64,000 nt of DNA, taken from the NCBI GenBank assembly GCA_964017065.1, contig OZ024783.1, positions 5,575,572 through 5,639,571 on the forward strand, in the 5' to 3' direction. Position 1 is the stretch's first letter. Every line of letters starts with the position of its first letter. Below the pieces are notes generated by a model. It made no database searches. It saw nothing but the letters and a program-made list of their open reading frames with translations, and was not told where the DNA came from. Origin of the DNA: Haliclona indistincta. Taxonomy: Eukaryota; Porifera; Demospongiae; Haplosclerida; Chalinidae. A program made the translations under genes and the position numbers. Shown piece by piece: positions 51,671 through 63,042 of this stretch.

Positions 51671-53990
51671 CAGAGGAGGTTGGAAGCATTAATATTCAGT
51701 CACGTGACATGTAAAGCTCCAAATCAAAATGTATATGTTCCGCGCTTTTTGTCAACTTGCGCAATTTCGAAACTGCGTTGCGCAAATTGGTGGTTGCCAA
51801 TTTGCGTGCCAGTTTCGAAACTGCGTGCGCGATTTCGAAACTGCGCAACGAGAATTTCTGCTCAAATTAGAAATGGCCGTCTACATTATTGCAGCTATGG
51901 TTGCAAACAGCAAACATACCTTCACACCTACTAAATTGGCGTGCGAAGGTCATGCCGATGCCAGCATCGACACACGCTTCGAACAGTATTGTCGAGTGAA
52001 GTTCTCAAGCTCTACTACTAGTGACGCTGATGGTGACAGTGGTGAAGCAAATCCCACACCGAGTACTAGCAAAGCAACATGGAATGAAAATGGAACTCGT
52101 ATTGTCCATGTGCTAAAGGGAGATCCGGTAGCACACACTTATTCAAAGTCTTTTAAATTCTGAGTGATCAAGTTAGAGAGGGTTTATTATTATGAGTTAT
52201 AGTCCTCTTGAGTTAAAAGATGTATTGTGATGAGATGTATTGTGCCTCGCAGCCAAAAAGGTATTATAACTAGTTCATAATACAGCTGAGTTTAATTTAT
52301 TTATTCAACTGATGACCTTACAGTATTAGCCAACTGGCGCAAAGTAGTTAGTTTTTTTAAAGATTCTTTGACATTATCACTGAAGTGCACAGCAAGCATA
52401 AGGGCCATGCTGGAACTGAGAAGAGTTAATGGAAGTCAGTAATCGTGTGTGGAAATAAATGAGCGGATTGCCAAGACGTATGACAGTGTCTTCCACGGTC
52501 AGCTGTTGACAATGAATAGCTAGCTCACACATGCATACTAACATAATTAAATTGCAGGTTGTTATAATTGCCCTCTTAATAAAGAAGAGGAAGAAGCTAT
52601 TGGATGCTATCATAATTCATAGCCTGGACTCACTCAAGCAGCTAGTGCACTTGTTCTTTGATGAACAGCAGTATACAGTACATCATCTCGCGTTCTATAA
52701 TGTACAAGCCACCAAAGTAGCAGCTGCACGCACCGTGCACAACAACATAAATTATAGAGGCAATGTTTATACAGTATAGATAGCGATCGTGTACGTGCAG
52801 TTTCTAAATTGCGCAAGAGATGCGCAGTTTCGAAACTGACCGGGCAAATTGGTAACCACCAATTTGCGCAACGCAGTTTCGAAATTGCGCAAGTTTCCAA
52901 AAAGCGCGGAACATATATATGGCGAATCTTAGTTGTCAATTTTACCCACATTCTCTGGACAGAATTTAACGAATTTAGTATGAATCGAAAGCTCTTGCAA
53001 AGCAGATTACAAAAATGCGATCTACCCGGACCAACCCAGGGGTCCCCGAGCTCAGTGCTATGGGCGAGAAAGTAGTGAAGATTATCAACAGTGGAAAACA
53101 CTACAGTTATTGTTCATGCAAGCAATCAGCTTATTGACAAGTCTGCTACAGACGTCCTGGAGCAAAATTTTGGCGTTTAAAAGGGCGAGCGAAGAGACAG
53201 CTCCATTGTTATCTGCAAAACCCAATATACAGCTGACGAGACCTGGTCAGAGCTAGAACTAAGAAAGTTGCTTAAAATTAACCTGTTTCACAGCAGAAAG
53301 ATTCCTGGCTCCAGCACAAGTGTGCTGTCTACTGAAGCTGTGCTACCTCTTCCTAAATTTCACGACATACAGAGCACAGAAACTGGTGCAGTGCACTATG
53401 CAAAATAGCTAAACCAGTATTCTAAGATCATAACTTTAAGTAAGACCAGTAATCAAGCTCTATGCAATACAATTTTACAAAGAATCCACGGATGATTTCG
53501 AGTGCTGTATGCTAGCGCCATTGAGCCACGCCTCACGATGGAACGTTAACAATTAGTCTAGCAGCTAACCCTCCCGCCTGCTGACAATTGGATGGACGGC
53601 GGAGAGGGTCTAACAAACATTGCCATTCATTGATATTTAATGAATAATAATGAAGTAAACCGCGTTACTATTAGCTGGGCGTTGCCTCCAACCGCGTGTA
53701 TACACTGCTTCTAGTTCAGCTGCATGTTTAATCATATTCATAATAATAACAAAGCCACAAAGAATGAATATCATTTTCTTCCTGGAAGAAAATGATATTC
53801 ATTACGAATCTGATTGGTCAGTTGAAAACTATGAATGGCAATGTTTGCTAGACCCTCTCCGCCGTCCATCCAATTATCAGTAGGCGGGAGGGTTAGCTGC
53901 TAGACTAGTTAGCAATGCATTCGAAAATCACGTGCGCATAATTACAGCCTAAAAATCACGTGCGCATACTAATGCTTCCAACCTCCTCTG
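51671..53990. mobile_element. 2.3 kb element with 9-bp target duplication upstream of the NLR
   Basis: Exact direct repeats GCTACGCCC lie at 51662-51670 and 53991-53999. Ends CAGAGGAGGTTGGAAGCATTA and its complement near 53970-53990 are inverted repeats. A second inverted repeat built of GAAACTGCG and TTGCGCAA motifs pairs about 51735-51855 with about 52795-52915. The frame 51729-52163 codes a Ser/Thr-rich segment without a recognised domain. A smaller MITE is nested at 53554-53907. Mutator-like type is inferred from the 9-bp duplication. Confidence 0.75.
53554..53907. mobile_element. Nested MITE with 70-bp inverted ends
   Basis: Ends TAGTCTAGCAGCTAACCC and GGGTTAGCTGCTAGACTA extend into long arms (GGATGGACGGCGGAGAGGGT and complement). 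It lies inside the 51671-53990 element. No coding sequence. Confidence 0.8.
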
Positions 53991-54041
53991 GCTACGCCCT
54001 ATAATCCTTGGGCGTGTTAGCTCGTTTTCGAGTTTATTTTT

Positions 54042-56109
54042 ATGGCGACTTTTGGCGATCAAATTGCATCTGAGAGCGATGAGTACCGCTCATTCCGAAG
54101 GCTTTATGCCGACCTGTTCAAATCCATTGGTGACCCTACTTCACTGGCAGCAGAACTGTACTCTGCTGGTCTACTGTCACAAGAGGCGAGGAAGAGAATC
54201 TACAGTAGAACACTGGTAGACTCTGATAAAGTGTGTGAGCTCCTAGATGCGACAGAAACAGCAATCCGACTAGACCCCAGCAACTACCACAAGTTTGTGA
54301 GAGCACTAGAGAAAGACAGTTCCGACCCAATTCAGCGGCACCTCTGTCGCAAGTTGATTCAGTGTGGTGAGTGTGTACCAGCTGTTTATTTCGATCATAA
54401 AAATTAATATACAAGGGATAGCGTGAATGCTACCACCACTAGCTATAAACAGTCGTCACTATTTTTCCTCCAGTTGAGAATGAGCAAGTGACCAGCTGTG
54501 GCTCCCGATCCCCAATTATTACTCGCTATGGTATTATGATGACAACTGATAATGACCATGCAATGTTGCTTTTCCTCTCCTCAGCTATCACCAGAAAACA
54601 GTACAAACAGTTCCTTAAGGACTGTTACCGACAGCCACTCCCTGATGATGATAAGCTACTCACTACTGCCAGCAAGCACTACATTGAGCTAGCTATCATC
54701 AGCAAAGAGGGTATCTCCAAGAAACAAGAAGATGAGGTTACATTGAAATGTTTCCATGGTTTAAACGGAGAGATTTTGCATGAGAAAGCTCCAATAGCAC
54801 TAGATCATATACTAAGGCCAGGAGAGGATGGTAGACCAGTACGATGTGTCCTGGTGGAGGGTGCACCAGGTATCGGCAAGAGTACAATGGCATGGGAGGT
54901 GTGTCACAAGTGGGAGGAGTTAGAGAGTGTGAAGCAGTACGATTTGGTGGTGCTAGTTCGCTTGAGAGAAAAGAAGGTTCAAAAGGCATGCCGCCTTGAG
55001 GACCTGCTGCCATGTGATGCTACCACTAACACAGAGGAGCTATTGGTTGCAATAGGGAGAGGAGTAGGCATGCTTATCGTGTGTGATGGGTTTGATGAGC
55101 TTCCTCATAAGCAGCGACAGGAGGGCTCGATCTACATAGATCTACTCAAGGGTTGGCTCTTGCCAGAGGCTACCATTATTGTCACCAGTCGTCCTTCAGC
55201 AAGCGCTGAGCTCTGCAACCTCTTCAACCATAACATAGACAGGCGCCTCATGGTGATTGGCTTCACCAAAAAGCATATAGAGCACTTTGCCGAGAGTGTG
55301 CATGTTTAGTAGGGATATCCTGGCAGGGTTCTTGTCGTACATCTTTAAAAATCCTCCCATATACGTATGGTATGATGTACATCCCTCTCAATGCTGTCAT
55401 TGTAGCCCTGATATACCAGAAGAATTACGACACAGATAATGCCTTCCCTACAACCATGACACAGCTCTTTGACGATCTCTCTCGTGCTCTCATTCGCAGG
55501 CACCTTGTGTCAATGCGTCTGGTTCCTAGTGAGTATTGCATGCCTCCTTCTTTCCAATGTAAAGAGGACATTAGCAAGCTTCCTCCTCTAGTGGCTCAGC
55601 AGCTTCTTCAGCTAGCTAGGGTGGCCTATGAGAGTCTGTGTAAGAAAAGATGTATCTTCACTAACCTTGGTGAGGACTTTGAGCACCTTGGACAATGAAA
55701 AAGACCACAAGTGTGAATGTGTGTACAGGTCCTGGGTGCTCATACTCCTTCCTCCATCTCACTCTTCAAGAATACTTGACTGCCCTCTATATTGCTATTG
55801 AGAATCCTAGTGGTTTTAAACTGGTAGATTGGCTTGAAGAAGGTAGTGTTGTTGTGAGTTTTCTGGCAGGAATATTCAGACGTGTTTGCTATCATAGTCA
55901 CCCAGTGTACCAGGAATTGGTACAGCTACTTAGCATGCAGCAACGAGTTTTCAGGCCTAAATTTGGTCCATTGTGCATATGAGTGTCCTAGCATTATGGA
56001 TAGTATGAAAGTAGATTATCATGAGCGTACTACAATATATGTCAGACCAGTAGTTGGTTTTGACTGGTATGCCACAGGATACTGCATCAGTCACTTTGAT
56101 GAGAAATGG
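54042..56109 (+). pseudogene. NLR-type gene: CARD-like and NACHT part, frameshifted, cut by inversion
   Basis: Exon 1 (54042-54366) codes a CARD/death-fold-like N-terminus: AAELYSAGLLSQEARKR, LLDATETAIRLDPSNYHKF and FVRALEKDSSDPIQRHL. Exon 2 starts at 54474 in phase. The NACHT ATPase has Walker A VEGAPGIGKST and Walker B LIVCDGFDELP, followed by IIVTSRPSAS. Then the frame breaks: stop at 55307-55309, frame changes near 55305, 55365 and 55697, although helical NACHT-associated sequence (MMYIPLNAVIVALIYQ, FLHLTLQEYLTALYIA) continues to about 56109. Beyond that the sequence becomes the inverted KRIT1-like segment. The missing leucine-rich part lies on the other strand at 61500-60769. In animals such proteins sense microbial or danger signals; this copy looks dead. 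Confidence 0.8.
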
Positions 56110-56188
56110 GGACTTTACATTACCTTAAGATTGTTACTTCACTAGAATAATTTTTTCAGTTGAACATGTACTTTTTGTTGTATATTAG

Positions 56189-57676
56189 GTTGATGGAGTT
56201 GAGCCATTGCCTATTAGTGGTAGAAGGCAGTCGCGCAGAGTGATGTTTGCATCTGAGGAGGAGGTGATGGTCGACCAGGAGCCACTGCAGGCAGCAGGGA
56301 GCCAGAACAACTTGCTTGAGGCTGATACTGCTGCTGCTGCGGTAGTCAAGGCGACTAACATACGCAAGACTAGAGTGAACTTCATGAATGGACATCACAT
56401 GGTACGAATTGACACAAACGGGGGCAGAAAGGGGGAATCATAGAAATTAATTTTGGTAGAATATTGTAGAAATACTAAGTTACATGTATAAAATAAAACA
56501 CTTCTTTGAATGAATTTTATTGTTATTGTTTCTCTCTGCAGTTGGCTGCATTTCCAAATGGTAAGAACACTATAGCAGTTGAAGCTCTCCAGGTTAGTCA
56601 ACTAGGTTCTGTTCTTCGCTGTGATCGATAAATTATGTCTCTTTATTTCCCACTATAGGGTATACTACATGCTACTGGTATACAGCAAGAGCATCAATAT
56701 CTACTAGCATTGTGGGTGTCATCATCAAGCTTATGTAAGTAGACAAAATTGTTATAAGTCGAAGTAACATTACAGTTACATTTCTTTTTGTTTGACATGC
56801 ATCACCCTATAATTTTTATTGTAAATTTAAGTTTTAATTTTTTGCAGTTGTGCAATTGGGTGACACTGACAAGCCGATAAAACTGATCACCAAATGGAAC
56901 TCGTTGTTGAAGACGTTTGCCAACACCTCACCATCGACTCACTCCACAGAGCTGCCTGGACTGTATCTGCGGAGAAACGTATTCTACCCAATCAACAGAG
57001 AAGCTACAGTAGGAAATTTTCACAATCACCAAATTTTACACTTGTTTACGGTTCTTTGTAGATTTTCGATCCAGCTGCATTGGAATACTTGTATGAAGAT
57101 GTGAGCAAATTAGACAAAACTTGTAAAATTGATTTTATGTACTATATAGGCTCAAAATCGTGTGCTCACTGGAGACTATCCTTGTAATGAGGAGGAAGCC
57201 GTGGTTTTAGCAGCAATCACAATGCAGGTACATACACTAGTCACAATTTTACCAATTATTAATACATGTAACTGTCATGCATTTGGTCATTTTTGTTCTC
57301 TAGCTCTCGTATGGTGATTACAATAAGACACTCCATCAGCCTGGGTTTTTGAAGGACAAACTCGGCTCTCTGCTGCCTCCTGGAATTCCAAAAAAGATCA
57401 AAAGAAAGCTTGAGTTTGAAAGACGTATTCTCGCCAAACATGAAGATCTGACCTACCACCAATACTCAACAACAAAAGTAAGCCAACTGCTACATAAATT
57501 AAAAAATCAATATTTCTTCTTTTTCAGCTTCATCATCAATATCTGGAATTGTGTCGTAAGTGGCCATACTATGGAGCAACTTTCTATGAGGGATCAGTTC
57601 GTAACAAACTGCAGCGATCATTGAGTGATGTGATGGTTAGTGTGTGTATTAACAAGTATACACCCTCACACACATG

Positions 57677-57767
<91 letters not shown>

Positions 57768-58338
57768 ACACACACACACACACACATGTGAACACACACA
57801 CACGCGCGCGCACATGTGAGAGAATGAGTGAGAAGAGTCTGAGTATGTATATATGTGGTAGTTTCAAGTATGTTACTATGCAGCCATCACAAGCAAGAAG
57901 AATTTTTGGCATGTCAGTGATTAGAATCGGTGTAAACACACGAGGAATCCACGTAATTCAAAATGACACAAATGTAAGCTTTAGCAAATTCTTGATGCAC
58001 ATTTAAATTCCTTTTACGTATAGGCTCCAATACAAAGCTATCCTTTGGATAAAATGGAGTGGGACATGTCGTCGGAAAGACACGAATTCACTCTGAGAGA
58101 CAAGACAAGTTCCTCACAAGAAATGATGTTGTATACTAAACAGGTGAGAGCAATGTACATGTATTGCTGAATGTGCAACAAAATACTGTCTGTGTGTGAT
58201 GACCAATGATATTTTTTCACAAAAGTGTTCAAATTTCATTTCTTTAAATTCTTTTAGGCTGCCCTCTTGCATAGTCTAGCAACCAGAATGAAGGAAGAGA
58301 TGGAATCTCTTAGCAGAACTCTGAAGAAACTAGACTAA
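56189..58338 (+). pseudogene. KRIT1-like gene copy 2, FERM half (inverted)
   Basis: Exons: 56189-56401, 56542-56592, 56659-56734, 56848-57008, 57062-57100, 57150-57227, 57304-57477, 57528-57635, about 57834-57973, 58024-58143 and 58258-58338. They encode the segment from VDGVEPLPISGRRQ through the FERM domain (PINREAT, WPYYGATFYEGS, RGIHVIQN) to TLKKLD and the stop. Each exon is close to copy 1 at 24118-22040 and open. The ankyrin half that should precede it lies on the opposite strand at 63042-61647, so no normal transcript can join them. A new promoter at the NLR side is possible but not shown. Confidence 0.8.
57677..57812. repeat. CA microsatellite in a FERM intron
   Basis: About 60 CA units with a few interruptions. 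The same intron in copy 1 (near 22580-22640) has only a short GT-type tract, so the repeat expanded after duplication. The long Thr/His and Cys/Val frames across it are artefacts. Confidence 0.97.
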
Positions 58339-59341
58339 TAAACTTCATCACAAAAATATACATTATTGTACATGTAGATAAAAATTGTACCTGTTTTATA
58401 AAAATTTTGAAGACATTATAACTATTTGTTTGAACATGGTAGATATTGCCGTGAACAGTTTTAGCCGTCTCTAAGAGTTCTTTCATTCATGATCAGTAGC
58501 AAACATTTTTGTAGATAGCGAAAGCATACAACAGGATTACAGTGGAACTTCTCTATAATGAACAAGTTGTGGCAAATGCTTTAATTTGTCTGTTATAATT
58601 ATGGAGGTATCCCGCTACTGGGAGCCGGAGTCCGTTAACATTCCAACAATTCAAATGTATAATTAGCATGCATTAATCATGCTTTTATCAACGTTTCTAA
58701 ATAGACTAGTGACTTTAATTGTAAGCAATTTGAGGTGACCATTGCTACATACAAGAATGGTGCAGTCTCCATCACAATATTCTTGTCGCCAGTGCTGCGC
58801 CAGTGTAACAATTTTTCACTTTAATTAGACATTAGATATTAATGAAGAGTGCTATAACAGATATTGTAGCACTCTGCGTGGGCGTATCAAAGGCGCCGCC
58901 CGTTCTATATTTTCCATAATGTGAACGCCGTTCGCAATATGGAAAATATAGCACGGCCAGGGAAAATATAGCACGGCCAGGAGGGTTAAGATAGAGTGGG
59001 CGGAGACTGACCTTGGCTCGACCTCGAGAAAAGGTCGCCCTGGCACAAAGATTCAGCGACAGCGGCGAGCTGTCGTGCTACAAACCAGTAAAAGCACCAT
59101 CTGCTCGTGCAATACGAGAATTATTGCGCTCGGGATGTCGGTCTCGACGGTGATACAGCACTCGGCTTCGCCTCGTGCTGTATCACCGTCTCGACCGCAC
59201 CCCTCGCGCAATAATTCCCGTATTGCACTCGCAACGGTGCTTTAACTAGTTAGTGACATTCTGACAAGCATGTGAATCTGATCTGACAATGTCACAGTAT
59301 TGATCAAGTTGTTAGTATTTTGTGTAAAGTCTGCCTTCGTT
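58339..59341. other. Spacer with insert, copy of 21361-22039 region
   Basis: 58400-58855 and 59244-59341 correspond, inverted, to the spacer 21361-21900. About 58857-59243 is an insert absent from the other copy. No gene seen. Confidence 0.5.
59092..59243. repeat. Short palindromic element
   Basis: The ends AAAGCACC and GGTGCTTT, the flanking GCAATACGAGAATTATTGCGC-type arms, and a central hairpin around GATACAGCACTCGGC make the element almost fully self-complementary. Probably a MITE; target duplication not clear. Confidence 0.75.
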
Positions 59342-59755
59342 TTAACGGCTGGCTCTTTTCATTTTCTGCCTCCCACTCCACTTTGGAATGGTGATAAGAA
59401 TCGCAGCTGCTTGATAACATATTTCAGCAACATGTTCATTACCATACGATACAGTAGCATAAGCTGGCTGCAGATGCTTGAACGTCTGGCACCAAAATAA
59501 TGTGATCAGTATCAGAGTTGCGGTCTTCAACCCACCATTCCTTAACTTTCTTCCTAATGTCTTCAGTGTTGTTATGGTATAACTCACCCAGATAAGTATT
59601 GGAAAATCCAAACTTTTCTCCAAGAAAGCAACTATCGTCTCCTATGGCATTTTCGCTAACATTACAAATCGGCCTAATTTTCACTTTGAGGTGAAGACAT
59701 TCAGCAGCCATCACTACTGTGCGATCAGATCCTTTCATCATTGAAATAATCGCGT
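59342..59755 (-). pseudogene. Fragment of 2OG dioxygenase gene, copy 2
   Basis: Minus-strand match to the C-terminal part of 20104-21360: MMKGSDRTVVMAAECLHLKV is shared at its start, and AEICYQAAAILITIPKW at its end, with a frame change near 59500. The catalytic half is absent. Confidence 0.85.
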
Positions 59756-59832
59756 TTGGATTCTCCTTTTTTCCAAAATTTATTAATATTCGAAAAAACT
59801 CTCTATGTGTACATTACTTTGTACTTGTATAG

Positions 59833-60157
59833 GCTCCAATACAAAGCTATCCTCTGGATAAAATGGAGTGGGACATGACATCAGAAAGACATGAATTTAC
59901 TCTGAGAGACAAGACAAATTCCTCTCAAGAAATGATATTGTATACTAAGCAGGTGATAGTTATATGTACTGTACACAGCTGCATGTATAGCAGCCTAGCT
60001 GCTGTCTATGTGTGATGACCATAATAATAATGATAGTCTGCTAAAGTGCGGAAACTTCTTTTCTTTCCTGTAGGCTGCCCTCTTGCATAGTCTAGCAACC
60101 AGAATGAAGGAAGAGATGGAATCTCTCTATAGTACTCTAAAAAAACTTGATAAGTAG
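59833..60157 (+). pseudogene. Extra copy of the last two KRIT1-like exons
   Basis: Exons 59833-59952 and 60074-60157 match 58024-58143 and 58258-58338, including APIQSYPLDKMEWDM and SLATRMKEEMES, and end in a stop. They stand alone next to the dioxygenase fragment: a partial duplication of the 3' end. Confidence 0.85.
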
Positions 60158-60768
60158 ACTTATCTAAATAATTAAACTTATTTTTCTAACTCTTTTGTAA
60201 CACAAATTGTAAACATAATTTAAAAAACCATTAATTACCAAAAATATTATTATAAATAATATTAATCTTAGGGCATAAAAACAACAACAGTACTATTTTC
60301 AGTTCAGTTGAGAAAAGGGATAATTCATGTATTTAAAATAAAAATTATGTAAAATACTTGAATTAGTTTTTTAGTTACTTTCTTAACACACAAAATAATA
60401 ATAAAGTAAGAAAAATAATAAGTGAAAAATTAATAACACTAATAGTGGAAGAAAAACAAAACAACTAAACAAAAAGAACTAACTAAAGCACACAAAGACA
60501 AACAATAATAGCTAAACGTTAAAGGAGGTAAAAAATTACAAGTACCTAAGACAGAGAAAGCGTTTCCTTGCTGAATAGCCATCGATAGGTGCTGCTTAAG
60601 ATATGAAGCTGCGTGAGAGTTCCTCGACTGTCGAATAATTCTTTGTCCAAGGACTTTCATAAAAGAAAAGTGTGTGGTCGTGGTGCGTGGTCTTGAAGTA
60701 GTTGTCTAAATTTATTTACTAGTGGGACATGTGCGAGAAGAGTTCTTCGAAAAAATTGGTATTAATTT
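60158..60768. other. AT-rich spacer with an unidentified minus-strand frame
   Basis: Mostly A/T-rich. The minus frame around 60660-60550 reads KVLGQRIIRQSRNSHAAS then LSMAIQQGNAFSVLG, followed by a GT donor-like site. It could be an exon of an unrecognised gene or the 3' part of the split NLR. Confidence 0.35.
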
Positions 60769-61500
60769 TTAGTTGAAAACAAATGAAGATGTTTCCAGTA
60801 GGCGCTTATGTTTTTCATGAATGTGTGGTTGTAGCTCATCATAGTCTGACTTATGAAGTATCAACTTCTCCAATTGACTGGTGTCAGAAGCCTCAATCAG
60901 TTGGAGCAGGTTATAATTATCTGTAGAAGACTTATTGATTGCCCCAACTTGAAGTATCCTAAGTGTACGATGTGACTGTACTATGTTGGTGAGAATTCTT
61001 ATACTCGTGCTGAGTGGATACTTAATTTTCAAGCAGGTGAGTGAAGTTGTATTCTTGATCAATGCAGCTAGTGGATGAAGAAGGTTACCTGAGATGGTGA
61101 GCTCCTTGAGGTTTGTGTTCTCATAAGGGAGAAGCCTAGAATCAATTGCTTGTTCGCCTATACATAATGTCAATTCTTGTAGTGAAGATGTTTGAAAAAA
61201 ATTTGAGACAAGCGTGCTTTCATGTATATATAGTTTGCCCTTAATAACGTAGTCTAACCTTCTCAGTCCACTTCCTGGTGCTATCAGCTGCTGTGGCAAA
61301 ATAGCCCCATCACCAAGTTTACAATCATGAGGAAAATCTATAAGAACTTGCTCAAGTTGGCAAAATTCTCTCAATTGGAAAAATACTTTAGAAAAGGATG
61401 AATTGGAAAAATACTGCAGAAGCCGAATTTTCCCTTTGGCAAGTTGAGAAGCTTTTAGTCCCTTTAAAAGACAATCGATAGCCTCTGTTACCATTTTCAC
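60769..61500 (-). pseudogene. Leucine-rich C-terminal part of the split NLR
   Basis: About 243 codons open on the minus strand, with leucine-spaced repeats: LQELTLCIGEQ, NLKELTISGNLL, LTCLKIKYPL, LRILQVGA and LEKLILHKSD. This is a degenerate LRR array as in NLR proteins. The frame is open a few codons upstream of its first Met to the inversion border, so it is an internal piece rather than a gene with its own start. Re-inverting the segment places it directly behind the NACHT-associated region ending at 56109. Confidence 0.75.
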
Positions 61501-61646
61501 AAAATGTACAGATTTGAAAATATTATACTAAGTGATAAAATTAATGTATCTCTTATGCACTGTACACACTTTAAGTAGAAACATACATAGTGACGTGCAC
61601 ACACACATTACACTCACACTTGTTACTAATGTGTCTAAGATATACC

Positions 61647-63042
61647 TGTTCTTCATATGCTCTTCTCAGCAGTGCTGCTGTCGTCTCCCAGTTGTTAGTC
61701 TTGTACTCCAAGCCCACAGCTAATGGTGACATGCCCTTGTTATCAAGACCACCCTATGAAAGAAAAAGAAAAGAGGTAGCAAGATGTGAAATATTTTTAT
61801 GCTGGTATACTTTGTTACTCACTGGATTGACCGCTGGTAGTTCCAAAAGATACCTAACTATGTCATCAGCTCCGTTACCAGCAGCAGTGTGTAGTGGAGT
61901 GGAGCCATTTTCATTCCTATCGTAAAGTTTACGTAAACCGTGTTAAACCTCATAACCAGCACTCACCGAATATCAGGATGAGCTCCGCCTTCCTCCACTA
62001 GCACTTGAACTGATCTCATTTCATTGTACCTGATTTGAGAAGTACGAATTATGGATCAATAGCTAGTGGTACATTACAAGCACTAAGCATGCTAAGGATT
62101 AAAAATTAACATGTCAGCTCACCAGCATGCATAGTGTAATGGTGCCCATCCTTCATTATCAAGATCGTTTGGTGAGTATCCAGATATGAGGAATTTACGC
62201 AGACCAGCCTCGTCACCTTCTAGAGCACACTTGTGAAGTGGATAAGACTCCAACCAATCAACATCACTGACCAGAGAGAGAGAAAGACACGAGTGAGTGA
62301 GTGAGTGAGTGAGTGAGTGAGTGAGTGAGTGAGGAAGGGAGTGAGTGAGTGAGTGGGTTGGTGGGTGAGTGAGTGAGTAAGTGAGTGATTGAGTGAGTGA
62401 GGAAGGGACAGAGGGAAGGATTGAGTGAGTGAGTGAGTGAGTGAGTGAGGAAGGAAGGGAGAGAGGGATTGGGTGAGTGAGGAAGGAAGGAAGGGTTGAT
62501 AGTGAGTGAGGAAGGGAGGGAGTGGGTAGGTGGACATGCAGGTGAGCGAGCAAGTGAGTAAGTAAGTGAGTTAGTGAGTGAGTTAGTGAGTGAGTGAGTG
62601 AGTGAGTGAGTGAGTGAGTGAGTAAACAAGTGAATTGAGGAAGAGGAAAATAAAGATTGATTTTACCCATTTTCGGGTAAAGCCGTCCATTGCGGAGTAT
62701 GAGTTCCAATTGCATAATAGTTAGGCTCTCCCTTACCAAAAAATTCATTGACAACCATTTTATCCACCTATAAATAAAGCCAAATAGCATGACGTTCATC
62801 TGTTAGAAATGTTGATTACCTTTTCTCCGAAGACCATCTCACATCCAAAAAGAGGATTCTTGACAAATATGTCAACTGGTTCTTGCTCAAAAACCTGTCT
62901 GGTTTGTTTGTAGCGAGATCTCCTGTCTCGTTTGTTGTTGGACTGATAGATTGGGTTAGTGACGCATGTCCTCACTCGCTGCTGAGCGGGCAGAGAGAAG
63001 AGCCGAGATATGGTGTTGAGTGAGTGCTGCTCTCTCAGCCAG
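61647..63042 (-). pseudogene. KRIT1-like gene copy 2, N-terminal and ankyrin half
   Basis: Exons on the minus strand: 63042-62820, 62767-62667, 62247-62123, 62029-61967, 61915-61823 and 61753-61647. They match copy 1 exons 25623-24324 in size and sequence. The first exon is open here (WLREQHSLN, NPLFGCEMVFGEK), without the 4-bp and 5-bp insertions of copy 1. Ankyrin sequence includes EGWAPLHYAC and NGSTPLHTAAGNGADD. The FERM half follows only after a strand switch at the inversion border near 61528. The ATG-bearing exon lies further upstream and was not identified. Confidence 0.8.
62270..62640. repeat. GTGA/GAGT microsatellite, copy 2
   Basis: Longer counterpart of 24955-25215 in the same intron, with runs of up to about ten GTGA units and GGAA interruptions. 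Confidence 0.95.

Larger units (their letters stand above)
56110..61520. other. Inverted segment (about 5.4 kb)
   Basis: Left border: NLR sequence up to 56109, then AAGATTGTTACTTCACTAG, which in copy 1 of the KRIT1-like gene is intron sequence (complement of 24160-24180). Right border: ATACTAAGTGAT at about 61529 continues the same copy 1 intron (24206 onward). The NLR leucine-rich frame ends at 61500. Flipping 56110-61520 would rejoin both genes. Confidence 0.85.

Noticed and set aside
57549..57939. Thr/His and Cys/Val repeat proteins
   Set aside because: Translations of the CA/GT microsatellite in both strands.
62119..62799. 226-residue minus-strand frame
   Set aside because: Two KRIT1-like exons joined through a microsatellite intron; not one exon.
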